A DNA stretch of 30,526 nt from JBBCJT01 sp037190665 (GCA_037190665.1 JBBCJT010000054.1:1-30526), one strand, 5' to 3'; positions 1-8,523 are shown, counted from the stretch's first letter. Notes: a model not told the origin generated them from the sequence alone. Program-made: numbers and translations.

Positions 1-2447
1 ACCGACCCGCGCTCCAGCGCCACCGTCCTGTCGGACAGCGCGAGCGCGAGATCGAGGTGGTGGTCCACGATGATGATGGCGATCTCCTGCCGCAGCCTGT
101 CAAACGCCTCGAACAGCTCCTCCACCACGGCCGGCGCCAGACCCTCGAACGGTTCGTCCAGCAGCAGCACCCGCGTGTCGCCCGACAGCGCGCGCGCGAC
201 CGCGACCATCTGCTGCTCGCCGCCCGAGAGATAGTCCGCCGGCGATGACCAGCGTTCGCGGATGCGCGGGAAGAAGGTGAAGACCTTCTCCTCGTCCCAG
301 CGCACACCCTCCCGCCCGGTGCGGCGCAGGCGGCCCAGCTCCATGTTCTCCTTCACCGACATGCCGGCGAACAGCCCGCGCCCCTGCGGCACGTAGGAGA
401 TGCCGCGCCGCGCGATCTCCGCCGGGGGGCGACCGGCCAGCGCCTCGCCGTCCAGCGCCACCGTCCCGCGCGCGGGCGGCGCGATCCCTGTGATCGCCTT
501 CAGCAGCGTGGACTTGCCCGCGCCGTTGCGGCCCAGCAGCGCGACGATCTCGTTGCGGTGCACCTCGAAGCCGACATCGCGCAGGATGTGGCTCTTGCCG
601 TAGAACACGTCGAGATCGGCGAGCGAGAGCAGCACCTCCGGCCGCGCCGCGCTCGGACGGTGGCGTTCGGCGAGCGCATGCGCGCCGGAGCCGATATAGA
701 CCGCCTGCACGGCCGGCGAGGCGCGCACCTCCTCCACGCCGCCTTCGATCAGCACGCGCCCCTCGTTCATCACCGTCACGCGGTCGGCCATCTGGAAGAC
801 GCGATCGACGTCGTGCTCGACCAGCAGCACGGGGATGTCGTTCGCGATGGCGCGGATCAGCCCGGCGACACGCGTGCGCTCGGCGGCGGCGAGGCCGGCG
901 AGCGGTTCGTCCAGCAGCAGCACGCGCGGGCGCGTGGCGAGCGCGAGCGCCATGTCCAGCAGGCGCTGGCCGCCATAGCTGAGCGAGCCCGCCTCCGCGC
1001 GCTCCACCCCCGCCAGCCCGGCGACGCGCAGCACCGCTTCGGTCTGGGCGCGGACATCCGGCAGGCCGGACGCGGACCGCCACGGATCGAACGCATGCGG
1101 GGATCGCGCCTGCACGGCGAGGCGGACGTTCTCCTCCACCGACAGCGTCGGGAACAGGTTGGTGATCTGGAAGGAACGGCCGATGCCCCGCGCCGTCAGC
1201 GCCTCCGGCGGAAGGCCCGTCACCGGCGCGCCGTTGAGCGCGACGCTGCCCTCGTCGGGCCTGAACATGCCGGACAGCACGTTGAACGCGGTGGTCTTGC
1301 CCGCGCCGTTGGGGCCGATCAGCGCATGCAGCGTGCGATCCGCGATCGACAGGTCGATGCCCTGCACGGCGCGGATGCCGCCGAAATGCTTGACGAGCCC
1401 CCTGGCCGCCAGCACCGGCCCGTTCGTCGCCGCCTCGGGCCTGAGGAAATCCGGCAGCTCCACCGCGCCGGGCGCGCGGGCGGCCATCGCGGCATCCTCG
1501 GTCACCTTCTTGCGGAACGGCCGCAGCAGCCGCTCCGCCACGCCCACGAGCCCGGTCGGCGAGAAGACGATGAAGCCGACGAAGAGGAGCCCGAACCACA
1601 GCAGCCAGTCCTCGCTCACGCGCGAGAGGTGGTCGCGGAACAGCACGTAGAAGAAGGCGCCGAGCGCGGGGCCGAGGAAGGATCGCATCCCCCCGATCAC
1701 CACCATCGCCAGGAACTCGCCGGAGATCACCACCGAGATCGCCTCGGCCGAGGTCAGGCGGTTGTTGAACAGCAGCAGCGCGCCGGCCAGACCCGTGACC
1801 GCTGCGGAGACGGTGAAGGCCAGCAGCTTGTAGCGGTTGGTCGCGTAGCCGATGAACCGCGCGCGCTGCTCGTTCTCGCGGATCGCCACCAGCGTGGTGC
1901 CCACCGGCGAGCGGTGGAAGCGCCACAGCGCCACCACCACGGCAAACGCGATCAGCGCGACCAGCACGTAGAAGGCGCCGGCACGATCGAAATCGATGCC
2001 GAGGAAGGCGGGGCGCACGATGCCCCCCAGCCCGTCCTCGCCGCCGGTCACCTCCGTCCAGCGGAAGGCGATGGTGTAGAGCATCGCCGACAGCGCCAGC
2101 GTCAGCAGCGCGAAGTACACGCCGCGCCGGCGCAGGATCAGCGCGCCGAACGCGGCCGCGATGGCCGCCACGATCGCGACCGAGAGGATCAGCGGCAGCC
2201 AGAACGCGCCCGGCATCACCTCCCGCTGCAGCAGCGCCGCCGCATAGGCGGCAAGGCCGAACCACGCGCCGTGACCGAAGGAGATGAGGCCGGTGAAGCC
2301 CACCAGCACGTTCAGCGCCATGCAGGCGATGGCGAAGATCACGATCTCGGTCGCGGACGTGGTGCCGAGGCCGAGGAAGTCGACCACGAAGGGCAGCACC
2401 GCAAGCGATGCGCCGGCGACCAGCAGCGGGGCGAACGTGCGGTGCAT
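1..2447 (-). CDS. LivM-LivG-LivF fusion: branched-chain amino acid type ABC transporter permease plus two ATPases (3' end cut by window)
   Basis: One uninterrupted frame runs from the ATG at 2447 to the window edge, giving 815 visible residues. Residues 1 to about 325 form a LivM-type inner-membrane permease of hydrophobic helices. A LivG-like ATPase follows: Walker A GPNGAGKTT at 378-386 and signature LSYGGQ at 489-494, then Walker B LLLDEP. A LivF-like ATPase comes next, with GRNGAGKST at 639-647, LSGGEQ at 740-745, and Walker B in LLLDEPFEGLAP. I checked that both P-loops and the start lie in the same frame with no stop between. The linker between the ATPases is short (around residues 595-615). 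Usually these are three genes, although permease-ATPase fusions are known in alphaproteobacteria. The start overlaps the livH stop in ATGA, so translation is probably coupled. About 20-40 C-terminal residues lie outside. The substrate may be an amino acid, amide or aromatic acid and cannot be told from sequence. Confidence 0.9.
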   Translation of the reverse strand, partial: MHRTFAPLLVAGASLAVLPFVVDFLGLGTTSATEIVIFAIACMALNVLVGFTGLISFGHGAWFGLAAYAAALLQREVMPGAFWLPLILSVAIVAAIAAAFGALILRRRGVYFALLTLALSAMLYTIAFRWTEVTGGEDGLGGIVRPAFLGIDFDRAGAFYVLVALIAFAVVVALWRFHRSPVGTTLVAIRENEQRARFIGYATNRYKLLAFTVSAAVTGLAGALLLFNNRLTSAEAISVVISGEFLAMVVIGGMRSFLGPALGAFFYVLFRDHLSRVSEDWLLWFGLLFVGFIVFSPTGLVGVAERLLRPFRKKVTEDAAMAARAPGAVELPDFLRPEAATNGPVLAARGLVKHFGGIRAVQGIDLSIADRTLHALIGPNGAGKTTAFNVLSGMFRPDEGSVALNGAPVTGLPPEALTARGIGRSFQITNLFPTLSVEENVRLAVQARSPHAFDPWRSASGLPDVRAQTEAVLRVAGLAGVERAEAGSLSYGGQRLLDMALALATRPRVLLLDEPLAGLAAAERTRVAGLIRAIANDIPVLLVEHDVDRVFQMADRVTVMNEGRVLIEGGVEEVRASPAVQAVYIGSGAHALAERHRPSAARPEVLLSLADLDVFYGKSHILRDVGFEVHRNEIVALLGRNGAGKSTLLKAITGIAPPARGTVALDGEALAGRPPAEIARRGISYVPQGRGLFAGMSVKENMELGRLRRTGREGVRWDEEKVFTFFPRIRERWSSPADYLSGGEQQMVAVARALSGDTRVLLLDEPFEGLAPAVVEELFEAFDRLRQEIAIIIVDHHLDLALALSDRTVALERGS

Positions 2448-3322
2448 CACTCGAACCGCAGGATGCGCTCGCCGAACAGCCCGCGCGGGCGGAACAGCAG
2501 CACCAGGAGCATCATCAGGTAGATCACCGCGGTCGAGAATTGCGGGTAGCCGAGGCCGATGGTCAGGCCCTTCACCAGCCCGACCAGCAGGGCCGCGACC
2601 ACCACGCCCCAGAACGATCCCAGCCCGCCGATCACCACCACCACGAAGGCGGGCGTGATGATCTCCTGCCCCATCGCGGGATGGATCGAGTAGATCGGCG
2701 CGAGCAGCACGCCGGCGAGGCCCGCGAGCCCGATCCCCAGCATCGCCATCGCCATCATGTACGGCTGCAGCGAGATGCCGAGCGCGCCGACCATGTCCGG
2801 ATTCTGCACGCCGGCCTTCACCACGCGGCCGAAGGCCGTGCGGTTCAGCAGCAGCCACAGCGCGGCGACGCACAGCGCGGCGATCAGGATCAGCGTGGCG
2901 CGGTAGCGCGAGTAGATGAAGTCGCCGAGGAACAACTGCCCGCGCAGCCAGGTCGGGATGGAGAAGGACAGCGGCGGCGCGCCGAAGATGATGCGCAGCA
3001 ACTGCTCCGCCACCATGGCGAGGCCGAAGGTCAGCAGCAGCGAGAGGATCGGGTCGGAGCGGTAGAAGCGCCGCAGCAGCAATCGCTCGATCACGAGGCC
3101 GATCAGCGCCACCAGCACCGGTGCGACCACCAGCGTGCCGCCGAAGCCGATCATCGGCCCCAGCACCACGGTCAGGTAGGCGCCGATCGCGTAGAACGCC
3201 CCGTGCGCGAGGTTGACGATGCCGCCGAGCGAGAAGATCAGCGACAGGCCGAGGGCGATCAGCAGGTAGTAGACGCCGTCCAGCAGACCGTTGGCGATCT
3301 GCTGGAGCAGCAGGGTCGACAT
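2447..3322 (-). CDS. livH: LivH-type branched-chain amino acid ABC transporter permease
   Basis: This 291-residue polytopic inner-membrane protein has the LivH pattern. It has an N-terminal stretch reading NGLLDGVYYLLIALGLSLIF, then the family motif GGIVNLAHGAFYAIGAY. It also has the permease-ATPase coupling region around GVQNPDMVGALGI and a late GGLGSFWGVVVAALLVG helix. Length matches the family (about 290). It pairs with the LivM part of the downstream fusion to form the membrane channel of a high-affinity importer. It begins four bases after the livK-like stop and its own stop overlaps the next start in ATGA, so livK, livH and the fusion form one operon. Function is sure at family level; the substrate is not known. 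Confidence 0.95.
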   Translation of the reverse strand: MSTLLLQQIANGLLDGVYYLLIALGLSLIFSLGGIVNLAHGAFYAIGAYLTVVLGPMIGFGGTLVVAPVLVALIGLVIERLLLRRFYRSDPILSLLLTFGLAMVAEQLLRIIFGAPPLSFSIPTWLRGQLFLGDFIYSRYRATLILIAALCVAALWLLLNRTAFGRVVKAGVQNPDMVGALGISLQPYMMAMAMLGIGLAGLAGVLLAPIYSIHPAMGQEIITPAFVVVVIGGLGSFWGVVVAALLVGLVKGLTIGLGYPQFSTAVIYLMMLLVLLFRPRGLFGERILRFE

Positions 3323-3326
3323 CTTC

Positions 3327-4556
3327 TCAGCTCATGCGGCACTCGTTCTCCTCGGCGGTGCTCGCGATCACCTCCAGGCTCTCGTTCGCGCCGGGCACGG
3401 GGCCGGAGGAGGTGAAGATGTCCCATTCGTTGGGCGACTTCGCCCCGAGGCCCTCCACCGTGTACATCTCGTGCATGAGCTGGTGGTCGGAGGCGCGGAA
3501 ATAGCCCTCGCGCGTCTTCAGCAGGTCGAACTTGGCGCCCTTCTCCCAATGCTCGATCAGCTTCGCCGCCTCGGTGGATTTCACCTCGTTCATGCTCTGC
3601 GCGATGATCTTCACCGCCATGTAGTCGCCCCAGGCCTGGTTCTCCGGCGGCTTGCGGTAGCGCGTGCGGAAATCGGCCACGAACTTCTTGCTCGCCGGCG
3701 TGTCGATCAGGTGGTGCCAGACCACCGGCCAGGTGCCGGAGAAGTTCTCCTTGCCCGCCGCCCAGGCGACCGCGGTGTCGAAGCCGAAGCCCGCGACCGG
3801 GAAGGTCAGGCCGAACTCGCCGTACTGCTTGAGGAAGTTGGTGATCTGGTTGCCGGCGAGGTTGGAGATGACCAGATCGGGCCGCGCCGAGCGGATCTCC
3901 AGCAGCATGGCGGAGAAGTCGGCGAGGTCGGTCGGCACCAGCTTGTCGGCCGCGAACTGGCCGCCGTTCTGCTCCATGAACCGCTTGGCGACGCGCAGCA
4001 GGTCATGGCCGAAGGCGTAGTCCGCGGTCAGCGAGAACCACTTCTTGCCGCGCACCAGCCCCTGCTGCATCAGCGAGCGGCCGGCGGTCTTCACGTACAT
4101 CGAGTTCTGGCTCTCGACATGGAACATCGAGCGGTTGCAGTTCGCCCCGCGCAGCGCATCGGAATTCGCACCGGTGTTGACGAACAGCGTGCGCGTGCGC
4201 GCGGTCACCTGCGCGATGGTCAGCGCCGAGGCCGACGAGATCTCGCCGACGATACAGGCCACCCTGTCGCGCTCGATCATGCGCTCGGCCTTGGTCGACG
4301 CCGTCTGCGGGTTGACCGAGTCTTCCTTCAGCAGCTCCAGCCGCCGGCCGAGAATGCCGCCCGAGGCGTTGATCTCGTCGGCCGCCATGTCGGCGGCCAT
4401 CACAGCGAACTCGCCGAGCGGGCCGAGGAAGCCCGTGCGCGGCGTCAGATGGCCGATGCGGATCGCCTCCCCCGACTGGGCCCGCAGCACCGCGGGCGCG
4501 GCAAGCACCGCCCCCGCCCCGAGCAGCATCGTCCGCCGCGTTGTCGTGCGCATCAT
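3327..4556 (-). CDS. Periplasmic substrate-binding protein of branched-chain amino acid type ABC transporter (LivK/Peripla_BP_6 family)
   Basis: A 409-residue exported binding protein. The N-terminus TTTRRTMLLGAGAVLAAPA is a twin-arginine type signal ending near AVLRAQ. The mature protein starts with IRIGHLTPRTGFLGPLGEF and continues with AADEINASGGILGRRLELL, which is typical of the two-lobed Leu/Ile/Val-binding family. The family also includes binders of amides, urea and aromatic acids. I chose the ATG at 4556 rather than the one at 4571 because GGGGAG lies seven bases upstream of 4556 as a ribosome-binding site. It is first in the operon with livH and the LivMGF fusion, as expected for the ligand-capture subunit. 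The C-terminus has a cysteine (ENECRMS), which is unusual but unexplained. Confidence 0.92.
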   Translation of the reverse strand: MMRTTTRRTMLLGAGAVLAAPAVLRAQSGEAIRIGHLTPRTGFLGPLGEFAVMAADMAADEINASGGILGRRLELLKEDSVNPQTASTKAERMIERDRVACIVGEISSASALTIAQVTARTRTLFVNTGANSDALRGANCNRSMFHVESQNSMYVKTAGRSLMQQGLVRGKKWFSLTADYAFGHDLLRVAKRFMEQNGGQFAADKLVPTDLADFSAMLLEIRSARPDLVISNLAGNQITNFLKQYGEFGLTFPVAGFGFDTAVAWAAGKENFSGTWPVVWHHLIDTPASKKFVADFRTRYRKPPENQAWGDYMAVKIIAQSMNEVKSTEAAKLIEHWEKGAKFDLLKTREGYFRASDHQLMHEMYTVEGLGAKSPNEWDIFTSSGPVPGANESLEVIASTAEENECRMS

Positions 4557-4765
4557 GGTCCGTCTCCCCATTGTCCGCCGGTCGTTGCCGCCGGCATTCC
4601 TTATCCCTGCGATACGGTCGCCTCTCCGGGCCGGGCTTGTCGAGTCTCATACGGGCGCGGGGGCGAAGATCGGCGCAGCGGGTCGAAGGCGCCCGTGGCC
4701 GTATCCTTCCGGTCCGGCGTGCCCCGCACGCGGGACGACCGGGGCCGCGCGGCAGCCTTGGCGGA

Positions 4766-4851
4766 TGGTGCGGGCGGCCGGACTTGAACCGGCACGGCCT
4801 TGCGGCCAGGCGATTTTAAGTCGCATGCGTCTACCGTTCCGCCACGCCCGC
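4766..4851 (-). tRNA. tRNA-Leu (anticodon UAA)
   Basis: The minus strand folds as a class II tRNA. The acceptor stem is GCGGGCG with CGCCCGC, then A73 and an encoded CCA (4766-4768). The anticodon stem is closed around the loop CTTAAAA, giving anticodon TAA, which reads UUA leucine codons. A long variable arm (GGCCGCAAGGCC) is present, as required for leucine tRNAs. The T arm has GGTTCAAGTCC. All arms are intact. It lies between the liv operon start and the VOC gene, transcribed in the same direction as liv. No integrase or duplicated 3' end is visible nearby, so there is no sign of use as an attachment site. Confidence 0.97.
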
Positions 4852-4899
4852 GCAGGCGCAGCGGTAGCGCAAACGCCGCGCCACTTGTAGCCTGCCGCG

Positions 4900-5286
4900 A
4901 TGGCCACCTACGCACTCGACCACCTCCACCTCCGCAGCACCGATGCCGAGGCGGCGGCGGATTTCTACGTCCGCGCCTTCGGGGCGGCGATCGTCGACCG
5001 CCAGCAGCCGGGCGGACGGCTGCGGGTCGTGATCGACCTCGCCGGCACGCGGCTATTCATCGAGGCGGTGCCGGAGGGCACGGGCAGCCCGCCCGCGCCG
5101 CCGTTCCGCGGGCTGGAGCATATCGGGCTGTCGGTGGCCGACCTCGATGCGGCGCTCGCCGATCTGGCGGCGAAGAAGATTGCGCTGGCGTCCGGTCCGT
5201 CCTCGCCGCGCCCGGGCGTGCGCATCGCCTTCGTCGCGGCGCCGGACGGGGCGCAGGTGGAGCTGATCGAGCGGAAGGCGGCTTAA
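4900..5286 (+). CDS. VOC family protein (glyoxalase/bleomycin-resistance fold)
   Basis: A 128-residue protein with two beta-alpha-beta-beta-beta modules of the vicinal oxygen chelate fold. The first starts at LDHLHLRSTD and the second at LEHIGLSVADLDAA. Candidate metal ligands sit in canonical places: H8, E55 (RLFIEAV), H74 (GLEHIGL) and E121 (QVELIE). The pattern resembles lactoylglutathione lyase or methylmalonyl-CoA epimerase relatives, but the protein is too generic to assign a substrate. The last segment PDGAQVELIE is the usual VOC end, so it is complete. No clear ribosome-binding site was seen. It is transcribed alone, divergent from tRNA-Leu and convergent with the dehydrogenase to its right. 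Confidence 0.88.
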   Translation: MATYALDHLHLRSTDAEAAADFYVRAFGAAIVDRQQPGGRLRVVIDLAGTRLFIEAVPEGTGSPPAPPFRGLEHIGLSVADLDAALADLAAKKIALASGPSSPRPGVRIAFVAAPDGAQVELIERKAA

Positions 5287-5332
5287 GCAGGCCGCTCGCG
5301 AGAGCTTTGCGGAAAGAGCATCGCGCATTGTC

Positions 5333-5410
5333 CCCTCTCCCGCCCGGCGGGAGAGGGAGGGGCGGCGGAGGCGAAACGTCCACGAGACGCCGGCGGAAGC
5401 ACTCTCAGCC
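5333..5410 (+). repeat. Decayed copy of the modular hairpin repeat
   Basis: The left palindrome CCCTCTCCCGCC / GGCGGGAGAGGG (5333-5357) is intact. The following core (GGAGGCGAAACGTCCACGAG onward) matches the core of the full copy at 5466-5601, but the right palindrome has decayed after ACTCTCAGCC. A module GAGCTTTGCG that recurs near other copies lies at 5302-5311. With the next copy it fills the 374-bp gap between two convergent genes (5287-5660), in which I see no gene. Confidence 0.8.
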
Positions 5411-5465
5411 GATACTCTGCTGCGAGCGGATGAGGAAGTTCGCTGCACGTCCTGTCCGCATCGTC

Positions 5466-5601
5466 CCCTCTCCCGCCCGGCGGGAGAGGGAGGGGCCCGC
5501 GCTTGCGTGGGAGGGTGAGGGGGTCTGCGCGGAGGCGGAACCTCAACGAGACGTCGGCGGAAACACCCTCACCCCGGCCCTCTCCCGCAAGCGGGAGAGG
5601 G
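5466..5601 (+). repeat. Modular hairpin repeat, 136-bp form
   Basis: The left palindrome (5466-5490) is followed by the inner hairpin cassette CCCGCGCTTGCGTGGG, then GGAGGGTGAGGG and a conserved core starting GTCTGCGCGGAGGCGGAACC. The right end has CACCCTCACCCCGG and the right palindrome CCCTCTCCCGCAA / GCGGGAGAGGG (5578-5601). The GGGTGAGGG and CCCTCACCC strings can pair over the core, so the whole unit can fold into one branched structure. Length equals the copies at 17864-17999 and 28727-28862. Confidence 0.88.
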
Positions 5602-5660
5602 GGAAAGAGGCGCAAGCGTCCACAACCCGACCGCCGGGCGGAGGGGGCGTTTCGGCCGGA

Positions 5661-6554
5661 CTAGCCGTCGCCCTTCGCCGCCAGTTCCTCCCCTGCCAGC
5701 CGCTCCGCCAGCCGCGCGAGTTCGGTGTGATCCCGCCCCTCGCCCAGCATCGCCGCCGCAGCCGCCGACAGGTCGCGCAGCAGCGCCGCGAACGGTGTGG
5801 GCGTGCGCGTCTCCTTGCCCAGTTCCAGCGCGATGGAGACGTCCTTCACCATCAGGTCGAGCCCGAAGCCCGAGGCGAAGCTGCGCGACAGTACGAACTG
5901 CCTGAACTTCTTCTGCGTCGAATTGTTCATCCCGGTCGACGCATTCAGCACATCCACCATCAGCGCCGGATCGAGGCCGAAGCGCTGGCCGATCAGCAGC
6001 GCCTCGATCCCGATCAGGAAGCCACCGGCGGAGACCAGGTTGTTCAGCGCCTTCATCGCATGCGCGCTGCCCACGCCACCGGTGCGCGTGATCGTGCTGC
6101 CCATCGCGCGCAGTAGCGGTTCGGCGCGCGCGACATCCGCCTCCGCGCCGCCGGCCATGATCGACAGCTCGCCCGTCTCCGCCCGGCTCACCCCGCCCGA
6201 GACCGGCGCATCGACCAGCGTGCCGCCCGCGCCCGCCACCAGCTCCGCCAGCCGCACCGTGTGCGATGGCGCGCCCGAACTCATCTCCAGCACCAGCGTG
6301 CCGGGCGCGAGCGAGGGCAGCATCGCATCGAGCGCCACCTCCACCGCCTTGCTGTCGGGCAGCATGGTGATCACCGCCTCCGCCCCGTGCGCGGCATCGC
6401 CGGCCGAGGCGGCAGGCCGCGCGCCGGAGGCCAGCGCGAAGGAAAGCGCCCTGCCCTCCATGGCATCGGCGGCGGCGAGGTCGTGGCCGGCGGCGACCAG
6501 CCGCGCGGCCATCGGCCAGCCCATGCGCCCGATGCCGACAAACCCGACGCGCAT
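5661..6554 (-). CDS. NAD(P)-dependent oxidoreductase of the 3-hydroxyisobutyrate dehydrogenase family
   Basis: A 297-residue beta-hydroxyacid dehydrogenase. The N-terminal Rossmann motif is VGFVGIGRMGWPMAARL (GxGxMG). The substrate loop DAPVSGGVSRAETGEL lies near 115-130, and the catalytic lysine K168 is in HAMKALNNLVSAG. The all-helical C-terminal domain is complete. Relatives oxidise 3-hydroxyisobutyrate, tartronate semialdehyde, 2-hydroxymethylglutarate or similar acids, so the precise substrate is open. I chose the ATG at 6554 because the Rossmann fold starts there; it lies two bases after the stop of the carboxymuconolactone-decarboxylase-like gene. It is thus the last gene of a three-gene unit with that gene and a histidine kinase. 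The family is established; the exact reaction is not. Confidence 0.9.
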   Translation of the reverse strand: MRVGFVGIGRMGWPMAARLVAAGHDLAAADAMEGRALSFALASGARPAASAGDAAHGAEAVITMLPDSKAVEVALDAMLPSLAPGTLVLEMSSGAPSHTVRLAELVAGAGGTLVDAPVSGGVSRAETGELSIMAGGAEADVARAEPLLRAMGSTITRTGGVGSAHAMKALNNLVSAGGFLIGIEALLIGQRFGLDPALMVDVLNASTGMNNSTQKKFRQFVLSRSFASGFGLDLMVKDVSIALELGKETRTPTPFAALLRDLSAAAAAMLGEGRDHTELARLAERLAGEELAAKGDG

Positions 6555-6556
6555 CG

Positions 6557-6973
6557 CTATTCGGCCGCCTTGGCCGGCAGCGCGCCTTCCTTCACCAGCA
6601 CCTCGTGCGCGGTCCTGAACGCCTCCAGCCCGGCCGGGATGCCGCAATAGACGGTGGCGTGGATCAGCACTTCCTTGATCTCGTCCGGCGTGATGCCGTT
6701 GTTGAGCGCGCCCTTCACGTGCAGCCGCAGCTCATTGGGCATGTGCAGCGCGGTCAGCATCGCGAGGTTCAGCAGGCTGCGCGTGCGCCGGTCCAGCCCC
6801 TTGCGCGTCCAGGCGTAGCCCCAGCACAGCTCCGTGGTCATGCGCTGGAACGCCATCATGAAATCGTCGGCCCTGGCGATGGACCCGTCCACGTAGTCCG
6901 CGCCCAGCACCGCGCGGCGCACTTCCAGCCCGTGACGGAAGGTCGTCTCCAGCTCGCGCGCATCGTCAGTCAT
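6557..6973 (-). CDS. Carboxymuconolactone decarboxylase family protein (PcaC/AhpD-like)
   Basis: A 138-residue helical protein of the CMD family. It has the region RTRSLLNLAMLTALHMPNEL and the terminal motif EVLIHATVYCGIPAGLEAFR (near 101-120), where PcaC-type enzymes have their His/Tyr-containing active region. It carries a single cysteine there (C110) and no AhpD-type CxxC, so a lyase/decarboxylase role is more likely than thiol peroxidase support. The start at 6973 is supported by AGGAGG eight bases upstream. The start codon overlaps the end of the histidine-kinase gene by eight bases, and its stop is two bases before the dehydrogenase, implying one transcript. Relatives act in the protocatechuate branch of beta-ketoadipate metabolism or on other lactones; no other pca gene is in view. 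Confidence 0.88.
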   Translation of the reverse strand: MTDDARELETTFRHGLEVRRAVLGADYVDGSIARADDFMMAFQRMTTELCWGYAWTRKGLDRRTRSLLNLAMLTALHMPNELRLHVKGALNNGITPDEIKEVLIHATVYCGIPAGLEAFRTAHEVLVKEGALPAKAAE

Positions 6974-8375
6974 CGTTTCCTCCTGCTGTTGGGCGTTGAT
7001 CCGGCTCGTGGGCCGGCAGCCAGACATGCACGGTGGTGCCGTGCCCCTCGGTGCTGTCGATCGCAAGCTGGCCGCGGTGACGGTTGACGATGTGCTTGAC
7101 GATGGCGAGGCCAAGGCCGGTGCCGCCGACGCCGCGCGAGCGCGCCTTGTCCACGCGGTAGAACCGCTCCGTCAGCCGCGGGATGTGCTCGCGCGCGATG
7201 CCGGGACCCTCGTCGGCGATGCTGATCAGCACGCCGGGCCGCGCGGGCCAGCGTTCGCCCGAGGCGGGCGCCGCGCTCACCCGCACGGTGCCGCCCTCGG
7301 GCCCGTACTTGATGGCGTTCTCCATCAGGTTGGTCAGCACCTGCATGATCTGGTCGACATCGCCCGGCACGGGGGCGAGCACGGGGTCCACCTTCAGATC
7401 GAGCGTCACGCGGCGCTCGGCGAGCCGCGGCTCGAAACCGGCGGCGGCCCGGCGCAGCAGGTCGGCCGGGTCGGCCTGTCCGCGCGGCGTCTCGTGCTCC
7501 GTCATCTCGATGCGGGCCAGCGAGAGCAGGTCGTCGATCAGCCGGTTCATGCGCGCCGCCTGCTCGGCCATGATGGCGAGGAAGCGCGCCTGCGCCTCGG
7601 CATCGTCGGCGGCGGGGCCGCGCAGCGTGTCGATGAAGCCGATCAGGCTCGCGAGCGGCGTGCGCAGCTCGTGGCTGGCGTTGGTGACGAAATCGGCGCG
7701 CGTGCGCTCGGCCGCGCGTTCACGCGTGCGGTCCGACAGCACCGCCACCGCGCGGCCGCCATCGGCAAGCGGCGGGTCCATCGGGATGACGGAGACGACG
7801 AGCGCGCGTTCCACCGGCACCGGGATCGACAGCGAGGCGGTCTGCGGCTGCCCGGTCTCGTAGGCGCGCTCGGTCGCCCCGCGCAGCAGCGGATGGCGCA
7901 GCACGGCGGCGAAATCCTCGCCGAGCGCGGCGCGCGCGGCCGGGTTGGCGCGGAGCGGCTCGCGCTGCGGGCCGAGCACGATCAGCGGGTCGGGCAGGCT
8001 CTGCACGATCGCCGCGTCGGCCTTCACCAGCCGGCCCACCAGCGCCTCGCGCTCCCGCAGCACAGCGGAGAGGCGTTCGATGCCGCGCGCGATCTGCTCC
8101 ACCGCCGGCAGGCGTGGCGGGTTGGGCGTCGGCGGGGCGTCCGCGGCGACGCGGCGCAGCGTCTCGGCCACGCGCGCGAGATCGCCGAGCCACAGCGCGG
8201 CGAGCGCCATCGCGCCGACCAGCACGCAGAGGGCCGCGAGCGCGGCGCCCTGCCCGCTCGCGGCCCCGGCCGCCCAGAGCACGGCGAGGCTCAGCAGGGG
8301 CACCCCGGCGATGGCCGCCACGGCGGCCGCGAACCGGCCGGGAGTCCTGCCCGGCAGCGGCCCGGCGGGGGACAT
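6966..8375 (-). CDS. PhoR-like sensor histidine kinase
   Basis: The protein is 469 residues from the ATG at 8375. Two hydrophobic segments (about 15-37 and 43-64) are joined by a very short loop, so there is almost no periplasmic sensor. A PAS-like domain follows (about 115-215, with SLPDPLIVLGPQREP). The HisKA domain has DFVTNASHELRTP with phospho-acceptor H235. The ATPase domain has N box NLMENAIKYG (349-358), G1 box DEGPGIA, and G2 box GGTGLGLAIVKHI (417-429). This domain order is that of PhoR, which normally partners PhoB, but no response regulator or pst/phoU gene is nearby. The frame stays open upstream through repeats, so the start is uncertain. The gene overlaps the next one by eight bases. 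Confidence 0.88.
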   Translation of the reverse strand: MSPAGPLPGRTPGRFAAAVAAIAGVPLLSLAVLWAAGAASGQGAALAALCVLVGAMALAALWLGDLARVAETLRRVAADAPPTPNPPRLPAVEQIARGIERLSAVLREREALVGRLVKADAAIVQSLPDPLIVLGPQREPLRANPAARAALGEDFAAVLRHPLLRGATERAYETGQPQTASLSIPVPVERALVVSVIPMDPPLADGGRAVAVLSDRTRERAAERTRADFVTNASHELRTPLASLIGFIDTLRGPAADDAEAQARFLAIMAEQAARMNRLIDDLLSLARIEMTEHETPRGQADPADLLRRAAAGFEPRLAERRVTLDLKVDPVLAPVPGDVDQIMQVLTNLMENAIKYGPEGGTVRVSAAPASGERWPARPGVLISIADEGPGIAREHIPRLTERFYRVDKARSRGVGGTGLGLAIVKHIVNRHRGQLAIDSTEGHGTTVHVWLPAHEPDQRPTAGGNDD

Positions 8376-8523
8376 CAGAGCGGCCCGGGCGGGAGAAGGC
8401 ACGCCCCGCGGGCGGTATGGGCTCTCGCAGCGGGCCTTTCCCGCAGGCGGGAGCTTTGCGGGAGGGTCAGGCGGCGGCCGGTTGCGGGAGAGAGGGGCAA
8501 GGCTAAGGCCGTCACGCAGGGTC

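Noticed and set aside
103..113. Eleven-base match between the seed end of the eighth spacer (11718-11749) and the livF part of the fusion
   Set aside because: The match stops after TTCGAGGCGTT, the flanking bases are not an AAG-type PAM, and an 11-base match of common codons is expected by chance.
558..2522. Long open frames antisense to the liv genes, including a 654-residue frame on the plus strand
   Set aside because: They are shadows of the LivM-LivG-LivF frame caused by high G+C; the translations are rich in Arg, His and Gln with no domain, while the minus strand shows all ATPase motifs.
4766..4851. tRNA-Leu as attachment site of an integrated element carrying the array or neighbouring genes
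   Set aside because: No integrase, no second copy of the tRNA 3' end and no change of codon use was found in the window.
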